NCBI RefSeq assembly: GCF_003583985.1
Contig: NZ_QXML01000001.1
Location: forward strand, 62,001 to 126,000
Direction: 5' to 3'
Length of the DNA: 64,000 nucleotides
From: Algoriphagus lacus
Lineage (GTDB): Bacteria > Bacteroidota > Bacteroidia > Cytophagales > Cyclobacteriaceae
Shown one piece after another: positions 7,205 to 18,600 of the stretch. A model generated the notes under the pieces. That model was not told the origin of the DNA. It was given only the letters and a program-made list of their open reading frames with translations, and searched no databases. How positions within the stretch are numbered: position 1 is the first letter of the stretch; each line of letters begins with the position of its first letter. A program made the translations under genes and the position numbers.

Positions 7205-9739
7205 ATGAAAAAGATTTTACTTTCTCTAACCCTACTACTTATTGCGGCTTGGGGAGCAATGGCTCAATTGCAAACTCCTGAGCAGTTTCTCGGCTACAAG
7301 CCAGGGGATCGCTTTACGCCTCATCACCGCATGGTGGATTATTTTGAGCACGTAGCTTCTCAAAATCCCAACATCAAACTGATCCAATACGGGGAAACCA
7401 ACGAAAAGCGGCCTTTGATCATTGCCATTCTTTCCAGTCCGGAAAACATGGCCAAGCTGGAGCAAATCCGCACCGACAACCTCAAGCGTGCCGGTCTGTT
7501 GGAAGGTACTCCTTCCACAGAAGTCCCAATCAACTGGATGTCTTTCAATGTCCACGGAAATGAATCTGTAGGAATGGAAGCTGCCATCTCTACTTTTTAC
7601 ACCTTGGCAGATCCGAAAAATCCCAAATCTCAGGAATGGCTGAAAGACCAGATCGTGATCATCGATCCCTGTATCAACCCCGATGGACGCGATCGCTATG
7701 CAATGTGGTATAATCAGAAAATGAATACTACCCTTCAGCCTGATCTGCAGTCAATGGAGCACAATGAACCTTGGCCGGGTGGCCGCGCCAACCATTACCT
7801 CTTCGATTTGAACCGGGATTGGGCTTGGCAGGTACAGGTAGAATCTCAACAGCGCTTAAAAATCTATCAGCAGTGGATGCCCCAACTGCACCTGGATTTC
7901 CATGAGCAAGGAATTGACCAGCCGTTTTACATGGCCCCTGCCGCAGAGCCTTTGCATGAGCAGCTGACCGATTTCCAACATGAGTTTCAGGATATTTTCG
8001 GAAAAAATACAGCCAAGTACTTTGACCAAATGGGTCGGTTTTATTTCACCAAAGAGCGCTTTGACATCCTTTATCCTTCCTATGGAGACTCCTATCCCAT
8101 GTACAACGGTGCCATTGGGATGACCATTGAGCAAGGAGGCGGGGGCCGTGCAGGCAGAGGTGGTTTCAATTCTGTGGGAGATACTGTAACCCTGAGTAGC
8201 AGAATTGCCGGTCATTATACTGCAGCGATGTCTGCGACAGAAGTGACCAGCCAAAATGCCAAAAGGCTGGTATCAGAATTCGCCACGTATTTCAAAAACA
8301 ACTCCTCCAATCCAAAAGGCAAATACAAAAGCTTTGTGATCAAAGGGGAAAATAATCCTGCACAGTTGGCCAAATTGCTTGAACTGATGGATAAAAACGG
8401 AATCAAATACGGCAAAGCCACTGCGAAAACCGGCTTGAAAGGGTTTGAATACCAAAGCGGAAAATCAGGGGTGACTTTTTCCACATCTGACAAAGATATA
8501 GTGATCAATGCCTATCAGCCCAAATCTGTCCTGACCCAGGTGTTGTTCGAACCGAATCCTACGCTCAATGACTCCATCACGTATGACATCACCAGCTGGG
8601 CTCTTCCTTATGCCTACGGACTCCAAGGCTATGCCATGGAGACCAAACTGGACGCTGCTGGAGCTTATGAAAAGCCTGTTCAGACCCCAAACCAAGCCGG
8701 AGAGACTCCAGTCGCCTATTTGATAAACTGGGAAGGAACGCGAGATGCCGCGTTTTTGGCAGCGATCCTCAATCAGAAAATCAGAGTCCGATATGCTGAA
8801 TATCCTTTTGAAGTAGAAGGGAAAAGTTATGCCTCGGGAACGCTCATGATTACCAAAGGAGGCAACGAGTACGTAACTGATTTTGACAAAAAAGTAACCG
8901 AAACCGCCAATAAGTTCGGCGTCACGTTAGCAACCACCCAAACGGGATATGTGGAAAAAGGCAAGGACTTTGGCTCACCCAACATCCGAGTGATTAAAAC
9001 TCCAAAAGTGGCTTTGGTAGGCGGAAACGGAACTTCTTCCCTGAACTATGGGGAAATCTGGCATTTCTTCGAAAAAGAACTCAACTACCCGCTCAGCAAC
9101 CTGGACGCAGCCTCCATGGGCAGCTACGATTTGAGCAAATACGATGTGATCATTCTGCCATCCACTTGGGGCGGCGCCTTGAATGAGGCTTCCCAGAAAA
9201 AGCTCATGGAATGGGTACGTGCCGGAGGAAAGTTGATTGCCATCGAAAACGCCCTGAATCTGTTTGCCAACAAGGAAGGGTTTGCCTTGAAGACCTTTGA
9301 TACTGAGGACGAGAAGAAAGCTGCTGAAAAGGCTGCCCAAGAACTTGCCAAGCAGGAAAGACTGGAGCCATACACAGAAGGTGAGCGCTTGGAAATCTCC
9401 GCAGGTGTCGCAGGTGCCATTTATCAAATCGACATGGATCAAACCCACCCACTGGGATATGGAACAGGAGGGAAATTCTACTCCCTGAAAAACAATGCGG
9501 AGCGATTTGCCTACCTGACGGGTGGTGTAAATGCAGGTGTCATTGCTACCAACGAATCCTATCGCACCGGATACATCGGGTACAAAATAAAATCCAAAAT
9601 GGGACAATCCATGGCCATCGGAGCTGAAAGGCAAGGTCGAGGACAGATTGTGTACTTTGTGGACAATCCGATTTTCAGAGGATTCTGGGAAAGCGGAAAA
9701 TTGGTCCTGAGCAACGCGATTTTCCTTGTAGGACAATAA
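7205..9739 (+). CDS. Secreted M14-family zinc carboxypeptidase
   Basis: This 844-residue exported peptidase has a Sec signal peptide (MKKILLSLTLLLIAAWGAMA). The M14 catalytic domain covers about residues 25-350. The zinc-binding HxxE pair is His117/Glu120 in FNVHGNES. A further His is in LHLDFHEQG (His229 or His233), and the general base is probably Glu309 in GMTIEQGG. Substrate-binding Asn/Arg residues lie in DPCINPDGRDRY and DLNRDW. The C-terminal half (about 590-844) includes a Rossmann-like segment (PKVALVGGNG, VIILPSTWGG) resembling the glutamine-amidotransferase-like domain seen in large Bacteroidota M14 proteins. A periplasmic or outer-surface peptidase role is inferred. A terminator follows. 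Confidence 0.9.
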   Translation: MKKILLSLTLLLIAAWGAMAQLQTPEQFLGYKPGDRFTPHHRMVDYFEHVASQNPNIKLIQYGETNEKRPLIIAILSSPENMAKLEQIRTDNLKRAGLLEGTPSTEVPINWMSFNVHGNESVGMEAAISTFYTLADPKNPKSQEWLKDQIVIIDPCINPDGRDRYAMWYNQKMNTTLQPDLQSMEHNEPWPGGRANHYLFDLNRDWAWQVQVESQQRLKIYQQWMPQLHLDFHEQGIDQPFYMAPAAEPLHEQLTDFQHEFQDIFGKNTAKYFDQMGRFYFTKERFDILYPSYGDSYPMYNGAIGMTIEQGGGGRAGRGGFNSVGDTVTLSSRIAGHYTAAMSATEVTSQNAKRLVSEFATYFKNNSSNPKGKYKSFVIKGENNPAQLAKLLELMDKNGIKYGKATAKTGLKGFEYQSGKSGVTFSTSDKDIVINAYQPKSVLTQVLFEPNPTLNDSITYDITSWALPYAYGLQGYAMETKLDAAGAYEKPVQTPNQAGETPVAYLINWEGTRDAAFLAAILNQKIRVRYAEYPFEVEGKSYASGTLMITKGGNEYVTDFDKKVTETANKFGVTLATTQTGYVEKGKDFGSPNIRVIKTPKVALVGGNGTSSLNYGEIWHFFEKELNYPLSNLDAASMGSYDLSKYDVIILPSTWGGALNEASQKKLMEWVRAGGKLIAIENALNLFANKEGFALKTFDTEDEKKAAEKAAQELAKQERLEPYTEGERLEISAGVAGAIYQIDMDQTHPLGYGTGGKFYSLKNNAERFAYLTGGVNAGVIATNESYRTGYIGYKIKSKMGQSMAIGAERQGRGQIVYFVDNPIFRGFWESGKLVLSNAIFLVGQ

Positions 9740-9767
9740 TTGCCTTGAAGTCCAAAAAGTAAGAATG

Positions 9768-9800
9768 AAAACCGGCTGCTTCAGAGTGGCCGGTTTTTTT
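9768..9800 (+). terminator. Rho-independent terminator after the M14 peptidase gene
   Basis: AAAACCGGC (9768-9776) pairs with GCCGGTTTT (from 9789) across a 12-nt loop, followed by a run of T. It stands 28 bp after the stop codon. Confidence 0.8.
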
Positions 9801-9837
9801 TACTAAAAGTTATATTAACGAGATAATTCTAATTTTC

Positions 9838-11400
9838 TTGAACGATTTCCTGCTTAAGCTCAGAATCCTTTTTCCTGCACATTTGGCGATGACTGTAGGA
9901 TTGGTTCCGATTTTTGGAGTTTTTAGATTTTTCACGCTAGTTCCCCTGAATCAGAATTTCTCTTTCCAATTCATGGAAGGGGCCCTGGAGTTTGTCATTC
10001 CTCTGGTTTTGATTGGCTTGGTATACTTATTCTTGTACCGTCACCGTATCCTTTGGATTTACTTTGCTAAGAACAGTGATCGCGCTCAAGATGTTCTGAC
10101 ACTCATCTCATTTTTGACTGGTTTAGCTATGTTACTGCTGACAGGAAATTATGTGGAAAAACGATTTGGGAAGCTCACAGCCCTTGATTATCCTTCGCAT
10201 TTGGTTTTGACACCAAAAACCAACTATTACAAAATCGACAATTATGAAATCCCTCCCAACTGGGGGGCCATGTCGTGGAATTGGCACACTTCAGGGAAAT
10301 ACAATAGTACCCTTCATTTTGAGCTGTTTTTTGCCAGTCCGTTTTTAAATACGACTTGGGAAATGATTCCTGATGTCCCTCTAGTATGGTATGGGGTGAG
10401 ATTTAATGAAAGCATGTCAAATTGGGCTTCTGATGCGGAAAAGGAAAAACAATTTGAAAAATTCAAGCGGGAAAGTCTCAAAAAGATGGAAAGCTGGGAC
10501 TTCAAAGAGGCAAAGTATTTTAGAAGACTCTTGAAATCCGAAGACTTCTTTATTTATAACCAAGCTATTTCTAGGTTATTAAACTTCAATTCTGAAAACA
10601 ATTTTATCATACTTGAGGCGGAAAAAGAGCCATTCGAGATCCGAATTGGTATGACCGGATATTGGATTTTTTTCGCTTGGTGCATTGGTACCTTCCTATT
10701 TATGGTGGTATTGTTTTTTGGAAAAAGTAGGCAAGGGTTTTTGAAAAATTTCAGATTGGCAAGCAGGCGGCATAGGTCTTGGCTAGATGACATTCTTGAT
10801 AGATTCTCATATCGAAAAAACCAACCCGTCACGGTTACATTTCTTTGGATTCTGCTGACGGTCGGCTTCTTAATGGCTTGTTCCGGAGTAATTGGAGGAT
10901 TTTTAGATCATCCATTTTTAGGTGATTGGGGAGGATTAAGGAGAATTGAGGTAGGTCGAGGAGAGTGGCTTAGATTAATCACTTTTGGATTTCTATCGAC
11001 TGGACCTTTCATTGGAATAATTAATATGTTCATTTTAGGGTATTTTGGAGGTGCCTTCGAAAAAGAGATTGGATCATTGGGTTTTCTGCTTTTGTCCATC
11101 TTTTCTTTAATTTTTGGGGCATTGGTTAGTTTATACTTCCATCCTGTTTATTGGGTAGGCGGAGCAAGTCCACTTGCAATTGGATTGATTGTAGCTTTTT
11201 GTCTAAATGGAATCAAGACACAAACGCTTTCCATCACCGAACTTAAACCGTGGATAATTTCAGGATATGTAATCCTCGTTCTGATACTTGGCTTTTTCCA
11301 TAAAGTAGACCATGCTGCCAATTTTGGTGGATTGATTGGGGGTATGATGGGTTACTTTCTCTTTAATACCAGGTTTAGATCTAAGGACAATTACCATTGA
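9838..11400 (+). CDS. Rhomboid-family membrane protein with large N-terminal insertion
   Basis: The 520-residue protein carries a rhomboid core in its C-terminal half (about 335-515). It contains RGEWLRLITFGFL, GIINMFILGYFGGAFEKEIG, GGAS with the presumed catalytic Ser444, and VDHAANFGGLIGG with His492. Ser and His in this arrangement support an active intramembrane serine protease. The N-terminal half has two or three membrane segments (around 15-35, 45-65 and 85-105) and a soluble loop of about 160 residues (110-275), unusual for small bacterial rhomboids. The start is a TTG at 9838, 15 bp after an in-frame stop; an internal ATG at codon 18 is the alternative. The substrate is unknown. Confidence 0.82.
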   Translation: MNDFLLKLRILFPAHLAMTVGLVPIFGVFRFFTLVPLNQNFSFQFMEGALEFVIPLVLIGLVYLFLYRHRILWIYFAKNSDRAQDVLTLISFLTGLAMLLLTGNYVEKRFGKLTALDYPSHLVLTPKTNYYKIDNYEIPPNWGAMSWNWHTSGKYNSTLHFELFFASPFLNTTWEMIPDVPLVWYGVRFNESMSNWASDAEKEKQFEKFKRESLKKMESWDFKEAKYFRRLLKSEDFFIYNQAISRLLNFNSENNFIILEAEKEPFEIRIGMTGYWIFFAWCIGTFLFMVVLFFGKSRQGFLKNFRLASRRHRSWLDDILDRFSYRKNQPVTVTFLWILLTVGFLMACSGVIGGFLDHPFLGDWGGLRRIEVGRGEWLRLITFGFLSTGPFIGIINMFILGYFGGAFEKEIGSLGFLLLSIFSLIFGALVSLYFHPVYWVGGASPLAIGLIVAFCLNGIKTQTLSITELKPWIISGYVILVLILGFFHKVDHAANFGGLIGGMMGYFLFNTRFRSKDNYH

Positions 11401-11587
11401 CAATTAGTGAATGGCCTGCACTCCACGAATTCCAATATTCAGAATACATATCTTACTACTAAATTTAAGATGAACAAATCAGCCCTTTTTCAACATTTTT
11501 TATAATGTCAGAAATCCCTATCTTTTTCGAAAATTTTGGAAGAGGCAAGCCTGGCTGGCTTTTTCGGATTGAATTCTGACCAATAGA

Positions 11588-14500
11588 ATGAAACAAACCC
11601 TTCGCTTTTGGGGAATTGCTTTTTTACTTTTTTCCTGCGCTAAGGAGGATCAACTCACCAATTCTGACGGGAATTTACCTTTTGCCCCCCCGGCTGTTAT
11701 TGAGGTTTCCGCTTTGGCTGATTCGATCCAGCCTCAGGTAGTCAGCTTAAGTACAGTTCCCTCACCAAGGGTGATTCAAGTGCCAAAACAGGATGGGGGT
11801 TATTATTCCTATCCGGATGAAAATGGGGAATATCAGACTTTCCCTCTTTTAGCTCCCAAAAAGAAGGAGTTACTCGTTCTCAAGGATGAAAACGGGGAGG
11901 TTATCAAAGATTCCAACGGACAGCCTTTTCTCCTGGGAGAAGGGGGGATTTCCCAGTTTCGAACCTATTCCACGGACGACGGTCTGGCTCTGGATGCAGT
12001 AAATTGTTCCATTTTGGACAGCAGGGGCCATTTATGGTTTGGGACCAATGGAGGAGGAGTCAGTCGGTACGACGGGAATTCATTTACAAATTACACCACC
12101 ATCCAGGGTTTGGCCGGAAATACCATTCGAAGCATCCTGGAAGACAGCAAAGGAAATATCTGGTTTGGAACCATCGGCGGTGGAGTTAGCAAATACGATG
12201 GATATTCCTTTACCAATTTTACCAGTGAAAACGGATTGGGAGATGACATCATTTTCAGTATGGTGGAAGACCAGTCTGGCCACATCTGGTTTGGAACGGG
12301 TGGAGGAGGTGTGAGCAAATTCGACGGAGAAAAGTTCACAAATCTCACAGCAGAAGAGGGACTTGTCGACAACGTAATCATCAGTACCGGAAAGGACCGG
12401 GATGGGAATCTATATTTCGGATCAAACGGCAGTGGCTTCAGCAAATACGATGGGAAGACATTTGTAAACTTCAACGAAACCAACGGCCTGGCCAGCAACA
12501 GAGTACGTAGCATAAGGCAGGTCCAAAGTGGTGAAATCTGGATTGGAACCATCGGCGGTGGGGCCAGCAAATTTGATGGAAAAACTTTTCAAAACTTTTC
12601 TTCCTCAGATGGCCTAGCCGGAAATATCGTCAGAACCATTTTAGAAGACAGCTCCGGATTCACCTGGTTTGCCACAGAAACCGGAATTAGCCGTTACGAT
12701 GGAAGTAAATTCACCAGCTACACGCGCGATCAAGGCATGCCGGCAAACAGTGTTCTGGATATTGTCACAGACAATTCCGGTAAACTTTGGTTCTCTACCG
12801 ACGGTGGAGGAGTAAGTAGATTTGACGGAAGTTCGTTTACCAGTTTTACAGAAGCCCAAGGTATCGGAGACAATTTGGTACTAAGCACACTGGAAGATAA
12901 AAATGGCTACTTGTGGTTTGGCACTGCAGGTGGCGGAGTAAGTCGATATGACGGGCGAAGTTTCACCACCTATTCTGCTGCACAGGGCCTTGCAGCGGAC
13001 ATTGTCTATAGCATAATTGAAGACCAAAGCGGAAATCTTTGGTTTGGTACCGGAGGAGGTGGAGTAAGCAAATTTGACGGTAAGGCATTTACCACTTATT
13101 CTACCGAGCAGGGATTGACAAACAATGAAGTCTGGTCAATCGCTCAGGATCGGCAGGGCAATCTCTGGTTTGGTACAGACGGAGGCGGAGTCAGTAAATT
13201 TGACGGAGAGAAGTTTACCACCTACACCTCAGATCAGGGGCTGGCAGGAAATGTAATCCTCAGTATTCTGGAAGATCGAAGCGGAGGATTGTGGTTTGCC
13301 GCTGTGGACGGAGGGATCAGCCGTTTCGATGGAAAAAAATTCACGAATTTCACTACTGCTCAAGGGCTTATCGACAATGCTGTAATCAGATTGGCAGAGG
13401 ATCCTGATGGAAATATGTGGATCGGAACAGAACATGGCCTCGGTTTTTTAAGTAACGAGTCCATCCAATCCATCGCCTCCGGCAAGGCTGTTGAATCATC
13501 TTTCTTTAAATCCTTTGGAACAACCGAAGGACTTCCGGATAACATGATCCTACAGATCGTTCCCATGGATAATCGCAAGATTGCAGTCGGCACCAATCTG
13601 GGGATTGCTTTTTTTGATGCACCGGATTCGGTAAACACGGATTTTCCCCTTGAAAATCTTGAAGTGTTTAACTCCGATACCGGATATCCGGTCAAAGACC
13701 TCACCGATGGACAAAATGGAATGTTCCAGGATAGCAAAGGAATCCTTTGGGCCGGAACAGGAAATAATAAAACAGCTCTAGTTCGATTTGATTACCAAGC
13801 TTTAATAAGAAACAAGAAGACTCCTACAGTTTTTTTGAAGCAACTTAGAATTAATGAGGAGATCATTTCCTGGGAGTCTTTGATTTCAGAAGACCCCAAT
13901 TCTTCAAGGTCATCCGAAGAATTGAACACTTTTGGAAAAGTGTTGAGCAATACTGAGCGGGAAAATCTCAAAAAGAAATTTGCAGGTCTTGAATTCGAAG
14001 AGACTACACCGTTTTTTCCCATTCCTCAGGAACTGGTTTTACCCTATCGGCACAACCATATCAACATTGATTTTGGATCCAATGAACTGGCAAAACCCTA
14101 TTTGGTGGAATATCAATACATCCTTGAAGGTTACGATGCGGATTGGAGTCCTATTCTGAAAAAGACCAGTGCGACATTCGGAAATATTCACGAAGGCGAT
14201 TATACTTTTTTGGTAAAGGCCAGGTTTACCGGACCAGCTGAAGGACCCGCAGGAGAATGGACCGAACCCCTTGAATTCTCTTTCACCGTCCTCCCTCCAT
14301 GGTATCGAACTTGGTGGGCTTACGTGATTTATACTCTGGTGTTCCTTTCCATGACCTATCCTGTTTACCGCTATCAACGCAACAAAGCCATCCAAGCGGA
14401 ACAGGAAAAAGCACGTCAACGGGAACTGGAGCAAGCAAGGGAAATAGAAAAGGCCTATACCAAATTGGAAGCTGCACATGAAAACCTGAAATCAACTCAG

Positions 14501-15283
14501 GCACAGTTGATCCAACAGGAAAAACTGGCATCACTCGGCCAGCTGACTGCGGGTATTGCCCATGAAATCAAAAACCCGCTCAACTTTGTCAACAATTTCT
14601 CCGGGCTTAGCTTGGAATTTATCGATGAAATTGAAGAAGAACTGGACAAAATGGAGTCCAGTGATGCCCTGGAAAATGTGAGGGATCTGCTATCTGACAT
14701 CAAAACCAACTTGACCAAAATCAAGCACCATGGCGGACGTGCGGATGGCATTGTGAAATCCATGCTCATGCACTCCCGAGGAGGTAGCGGGGCCATGGAG
14801 CCAGCTGACCTCAACGAGGTAATCAAAGAATACGTCAATCTTTCCTTCCACGGTATGCGGGCCAATAAAAACCCGATCAATGTGGATTTGGTCCTGCAAT
14901 TGGAGGAAGGCTTGCCAAAAATCCCACTTAATACCGAGGATTTTAGCCGGGTAATATTGAACCTGACCAAAAACGCATTTGATGCAATGCGAGAAAAAAT
15001 CAATAAGGTCGGTCCTGACTACAAGGCTAAGTTGGAAGTGCGGACAAAAGATCTTGGAGACAAAATCCTCATAGAAGTCGAGGATAACGGTCCTGGCGTA
15101 CCTGATGAAATCAAGGATAAACTTTTGATGCCTTTCTTTACCACCAAAAAAGGAACCGAAGGTACGGGACTGGGTCTATCCATCACACACGACATCATCA
15201 AGGCCCACAATGGCTCCCTGGACATTACCACCCAAGTGGGAGAATGGACAAAATTCAGCATTACCATACCAAAAGGATCCTGA
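11588..15283 (+). CDS. Lipoprotein-signal sensor histidine kinase with 14-motif propeller and Y_Y_Y domain
   Basis: The 1231-residue kinase begins with a lipoprotein-type signal (FLLFSCAKED). Residues about 120-720 hold some 14 Reg_prop motifs of the form GxxWFGT...GGGVSKFDG, the right number for two seven-bladed propellers. Residues about 810-910 form a Y_Y_Y domain (VEYQYILEGYDADW), followed by a transmembrane helix (YVIYTLVFLSMTYPVY) and a coiled coil. HisKA has His992 in GIAHEIKNPLNFVNNFS, and HATPase_c has NLTKNAFDAM, DNGPGVP and GTGLGLS. Unlike classic hybrid two-component systems it stops after the ATPase, with no receiver or AraC domain, so phosphate must leave to a separate receiver. 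The ligand is unknown. Relatives with this propeller sense carbohydrates. Confidence 0.92.
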   Translation: MKQTLRFWGIAFLLFSCAKEDQLTNSDGNLPFAPPAVIEVSALADSIQPQVVSLSTVPSPRVIQVPKQDGGYYSYPDENGEYQTFPLLAPKKKELLVLKDENGEVIKDSNGQPFLLGEGGISQFRTYSTDDGLALDAVNCSILDSRGHLWFGTNGGGVSRYDGNSFTNYTTIQGLAGNTIRSILEDSKGNIWFGTIGGGVSKYDGYSFTNFTSENGLGDDIIFSMVEDQSGHIWFGTGGGGVSKFDGEKFTNLTAEEGLVDNVIISTGKDRDGNLYFGSNGSGFSKYDGKTFVNFNETNGLASNRVRSIRQVQSGEIWIGTIGGGASKFDGKTFQNFSSSDGLAGNIVRTILEDSSGFTWFATETGISRYDGSKFTSYTRDQGMPANSVLDIVTDNSGKLWFSTDGGGVSRFDGSSFTSFTEAQGIGDNLVLSTLEDKNGYLWFGTAGGGVSRYDGRSFTTYSAAQGLAADIVYSIIEDQSGNLWFGTGGGGVSKFDGKAFTTYSTEQGLTNNEVWSIAQDRQGNLWFGTDGGGVSKFDGEKFTTYTSDQGLAGNVILSILEDRSGGLWFAAVDGGISRFDGKKFTNFTTAQGLIDNAVIRLAEDPDGNMWIGTEHGLGFLSNESIQSIASGKAVESSFFKSFGTTEGLPDNMILQIVPMDNRKIAVGTNLGIAFFDAPDSVNTDFPLENLEVFNSDTGYPVKDLTDGQNGMFQDSKGILWAGTGNNKTALVRFDYQALIRNKKTPTVFLKQLRINEEIISWESLISEDPNSSRSSEELNTFGKVLSNTERENLKKKFAGLEFEETTPFFPIPQELVLPYRHNHINIDFGSNELAKPYLVEYQYILEGYDADWSPILKKTSATFGNIHEGDYTFLVKARFTGPAEGPAGEWTEPLEFSFTVLPPWYRTWWAYVIYTLVFLSMTYPVYRYQRNKAIQAEQEKARQRELEQAREIEKAYTKLEAAHENLKSTQAQLIQQEKLASLGQLTAGIAHEIKNPLNFVNNFSGLSLEFIDEIEEELDKMESSDALENVRDLLSDIKTNLTKIKHHGGRADGIVKSMLMHSRGGSGAMEPADLNEVIKEYVNLSFHGMRANKNPINVDLVLQLEEGLPKIPLNTEDFSRVILNLTKNAFDAMREKINKVGPDYKAKLEVRTKDLGDKILIEVEDNGPGVPDEIKDKLLMPFFTTKKGTEGTGLGLSITHDIIKAHNGSLDITTQVGEWTKFSITIPKGS

Positions 15284-15666
15284 CCTAGGTAGCGCTATTT
15301 GAATTCAAAAAAGTGCTTTTTACACCTCTTGAAAACCAACGCAAGAATTGCTGAGGCGGGTATTCCAATCTAAAGATTTTCAATTCAGGAGAAGTCTGCT
15401 TTATCCTCTCAAAAAGCTCCTATAATTCAAAAACTTATCCTAAATTGAAAATGCCACTGTTTTTTAACCACTGCTATTGATTTCCCTAGTTCCTTTTTGA
15501 AGCAACGATGAGTCGTCTTGGTTAAGAATTAATGTTCTTCCCGGACCATAAATTTCTTGCTTCGGAAAAGTAGTCTTCACCAAACCTGTGGAAGAAGGGA
15601 AGTCAATATTTTATCGAAGACAATCTTATCCTTGATTTTAAGATTTATTATCTACCCGGAATACCT
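15284..15666 (+). other. Intergenic region between the two propeller kinases
   Basis: This 383-bp AT-rich stretch has no supported open frame on either strand. I see no convincing terminator hairpin, TAnnTTTG promoter or repeat. It presumably contains the promoter of the operon starting at 15667. Confidence 0.5.
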
Positions 15667-18600
15667 ATGAAATTATTGATCAAGTCGCCTCAAAAGCCAT
15701 TTTTCCTGCTTTTGTTCTTTGCGATAGTGGTTTCCTGCAATCAGGAATCAAGTGTACCATTTCCTGAAAACCCATCTGGGTATGAAGTCCCAAAACCTAT
15801 ACCAATTGAATTGCCGGACCCGGAACCCATCCGCTGGAAAACCTATCCCAGTGACAGCATCCCTACCGGAATCAAGATCAATTTTAAAATCGAAAGCCTC
15901 CCTTACAAATCTTTCACTGCTAATGAGTTCAAGCCTCTAAAAGCTCCCATTAAAACCACTCCTTTCGAGTGGGACAAATTGGAAACCATTCCCATCCATC
16001 TCGATACGATCAAAGGAAAGCCCATTTCGGTCAAAAAGTTTTTGTTGCCGGCTCCGATAGTGACGGCGGCCTCTGTCCCTTCCGTATGGCAAGGCGGGAC
16101 TGCGGCAATTGTCCGACTGGGTCAAACGGAAGGGCTCTTGGGAAACAAAGTATTTGCAATGGTCACCGATCCCTTTGGAAGCATCTGGATCTCTACAGAC
16201 AGAGGATTGACCAAGTACGACGGCTCGGAATTTTTGACTTACAATTTCTTTGGGAGAGCAGAAAATGGATCTGTAGAGGTTATTTCTGAATTGCTGTTTG
16301 ATCAGGAGGGCCGACTGATTATTTCCGGCTTTGTAACTGGAGTCTATAGAGTCGATATTACTTTGGGATTGGTGGAGCATTTCCAAACAGGAAAAGGATT
16401 TTACAGAATGGATTATGATGCTCAGGGTAAACTCTGGGGCGCCAACCGGGAACTTCACCTTTTGGATTTGGATCAAAGGAAAATTTCTGTGATCCCCATC
16501 CAAACTTCAGCTGGACTGGCTAATGGATTCGGGGTAAAAACCGACTCAAAAGGAAATCTTTGGATTGGCCTCGCACAACGAATCGCGATCATGGACGCTT
16601 CCCAAAAATCCATTCGCATTCTTGGAGACCAGGAAGGCCTCGAGGTCCGGACTGTTTATGAATTTTTGGAAGATCCACTGGGCAATATGTGGATTTCGGC
16701 ATTTTCTCCGGGATCATTTTCGGTAAACCTTCAAAATCAAATCATTAACCAACTTGGGCCAGAACAGGGTTTTTTTGGAAGGACAGCGGATGTGCTTCTG
16801 GATGAAGAAAAGAGACTTTGGTTGATCTCCGAGGATACCGTCCGAATCCTGGACCAGAAGACTGCACTGGTAAAAAAACTCGTGACCGGTGCGGTGACGA
16901 GGGATAATAATACCCCTTCCTCTTCCATGGTGGGAAATGATGGAATGATCTGGTTGGGAACAGATAAGGTGGGCGTCCTTCTGATGAATCCAAAAGGAAT
17001 GCTTTCGGACTATTTCACTGTGGAAAACGGGATCGAAAGCAACGATGTCTGGGGGATCAATGAAGATTCAAAAGGAAGAATTTGGCTGGGGACTTATCGG
17101 GGACTTAATATTTATGATCCTCAAAAAGAACGGCTTTACCTATTCCATTTTCCCGGCGATATCCTTATCAATGACTTCAGACAAATCAATAAAATTGGAG
17201 AGGACGTTTTTTTTGTGGGAATGGCGAGAGGCTTTTCCATTATAGACCTGAAAGCCAACTCGGCAACTTTTTATGAAACACGGAGCTCTTTGGGGATTAC
17301 GACCATATTCACGGGAGAAAAAACAGCAGAAGGTAAAATTTGGATGGGTTCAGGATCCGGGGTTCTGGTTTTTGACCCTGAGGCAAACACTTTCAAAAAG
17401 GTGGGTAAATCCAACGGATTATCCTCAGACTTTGCCTTTATAATCAAGAAAGACAGCAAAGGCCAAATTTGGGTCTGTACGGATTCGGGAGTCCACTTAT
17501 TCGATCCGAAGGGCGAATCCCAGCGACCCTTGAATAAGGGGAAGATGTTAATGACTGATTACAATTCCATGCTTTTTGAATCCTCCCAAGGAGAAATCGT
17601 CATCGGAGGGGATATGGGAATCTCCATTTTCAATCCGGAAGAAAAAACCATCACCCACGTGTCTGGAAAATCAGGAATAAATCCTCCTTCACTTTATGAT
17701 CTGAACGAAAGCAAGGGAAGAATACAGGTCGGATCAGAAAATGGAATCATTGTAGTGGAACGACCCCAAAAGAATTCTTCAAACCCATTTTGGCGTTTCA
17801 CCAATTTTGGCAAGTCATCGGGACTTCCTTACAATGACCACAATCAGGCAACTTCCTATGTAACCTCCACCGGGCAGGTATGGTGGGGTGCGGCTCCGAT
17901 TTTAGTCGTAAATCATCAAGATCCCCGAATAGACAGCATTCCTCCAACGGTTCACATCAAAGGCATGAACATCATGGATCAAAATCCGGATTTTCTAAAA
18001 CCTTCCTTTTTTCAAAAACACCTTGCCGAGGAAGACACCTTGTGGTTGAGTGACTTTTCCCAAGGGTGGACCAAATCCAAACTTCCAGCAGATTCAAGCT
18101 ACCTGACCCAAAACAAAATACAGTGGGACAGCATCAGTCCGGGATTCAGATTACCGATCGGTTTGAAACTCCCCTATAATCAAAACTCCTTCAATTTTTC
18201 CTTTGTGAATCAGTCCGGACTGGGAAGAGACATGATCGTTTACCGATATATCCTTGAGGGAGAAGATGAAGAATGGTCAGCGGTAAGCCCAAAACCTGCT
18301 TCGAGGATTTACTACAACCTTCAACCTGGAGAATACACCTTTAAAGTTGCAACCCGCGGATTCAACGGAGTCTGGAGTGAGCCTGCCGTCTTTGAATTTG
18401 TCATTTTGCCTCCGTGGTGGCAGACCTGGTGGGCCTACCTGCTTTTTGTATCATTGTTTGGAGGCTTGACCTACGCCATAGTCCATGTTCGGTCCCAGTG
18501 GCTTAAAAAAGAAAACCGCCTTCTTGAAGAAAAAGTCGCCCACCGTACCGGGCAGTTGAACAAAACTATCGATGAGCTGAAGGCTACCCAATCCCAGCTC

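Noticed and set aside
8975..9736. Long antisense open frame (253 codons) opposite the M14 peptidase gene
   Set aside because: The opposite strand encodes a complete conserved peptidase; the antisense product shows no domain pattern and is a codon-bias shadow.
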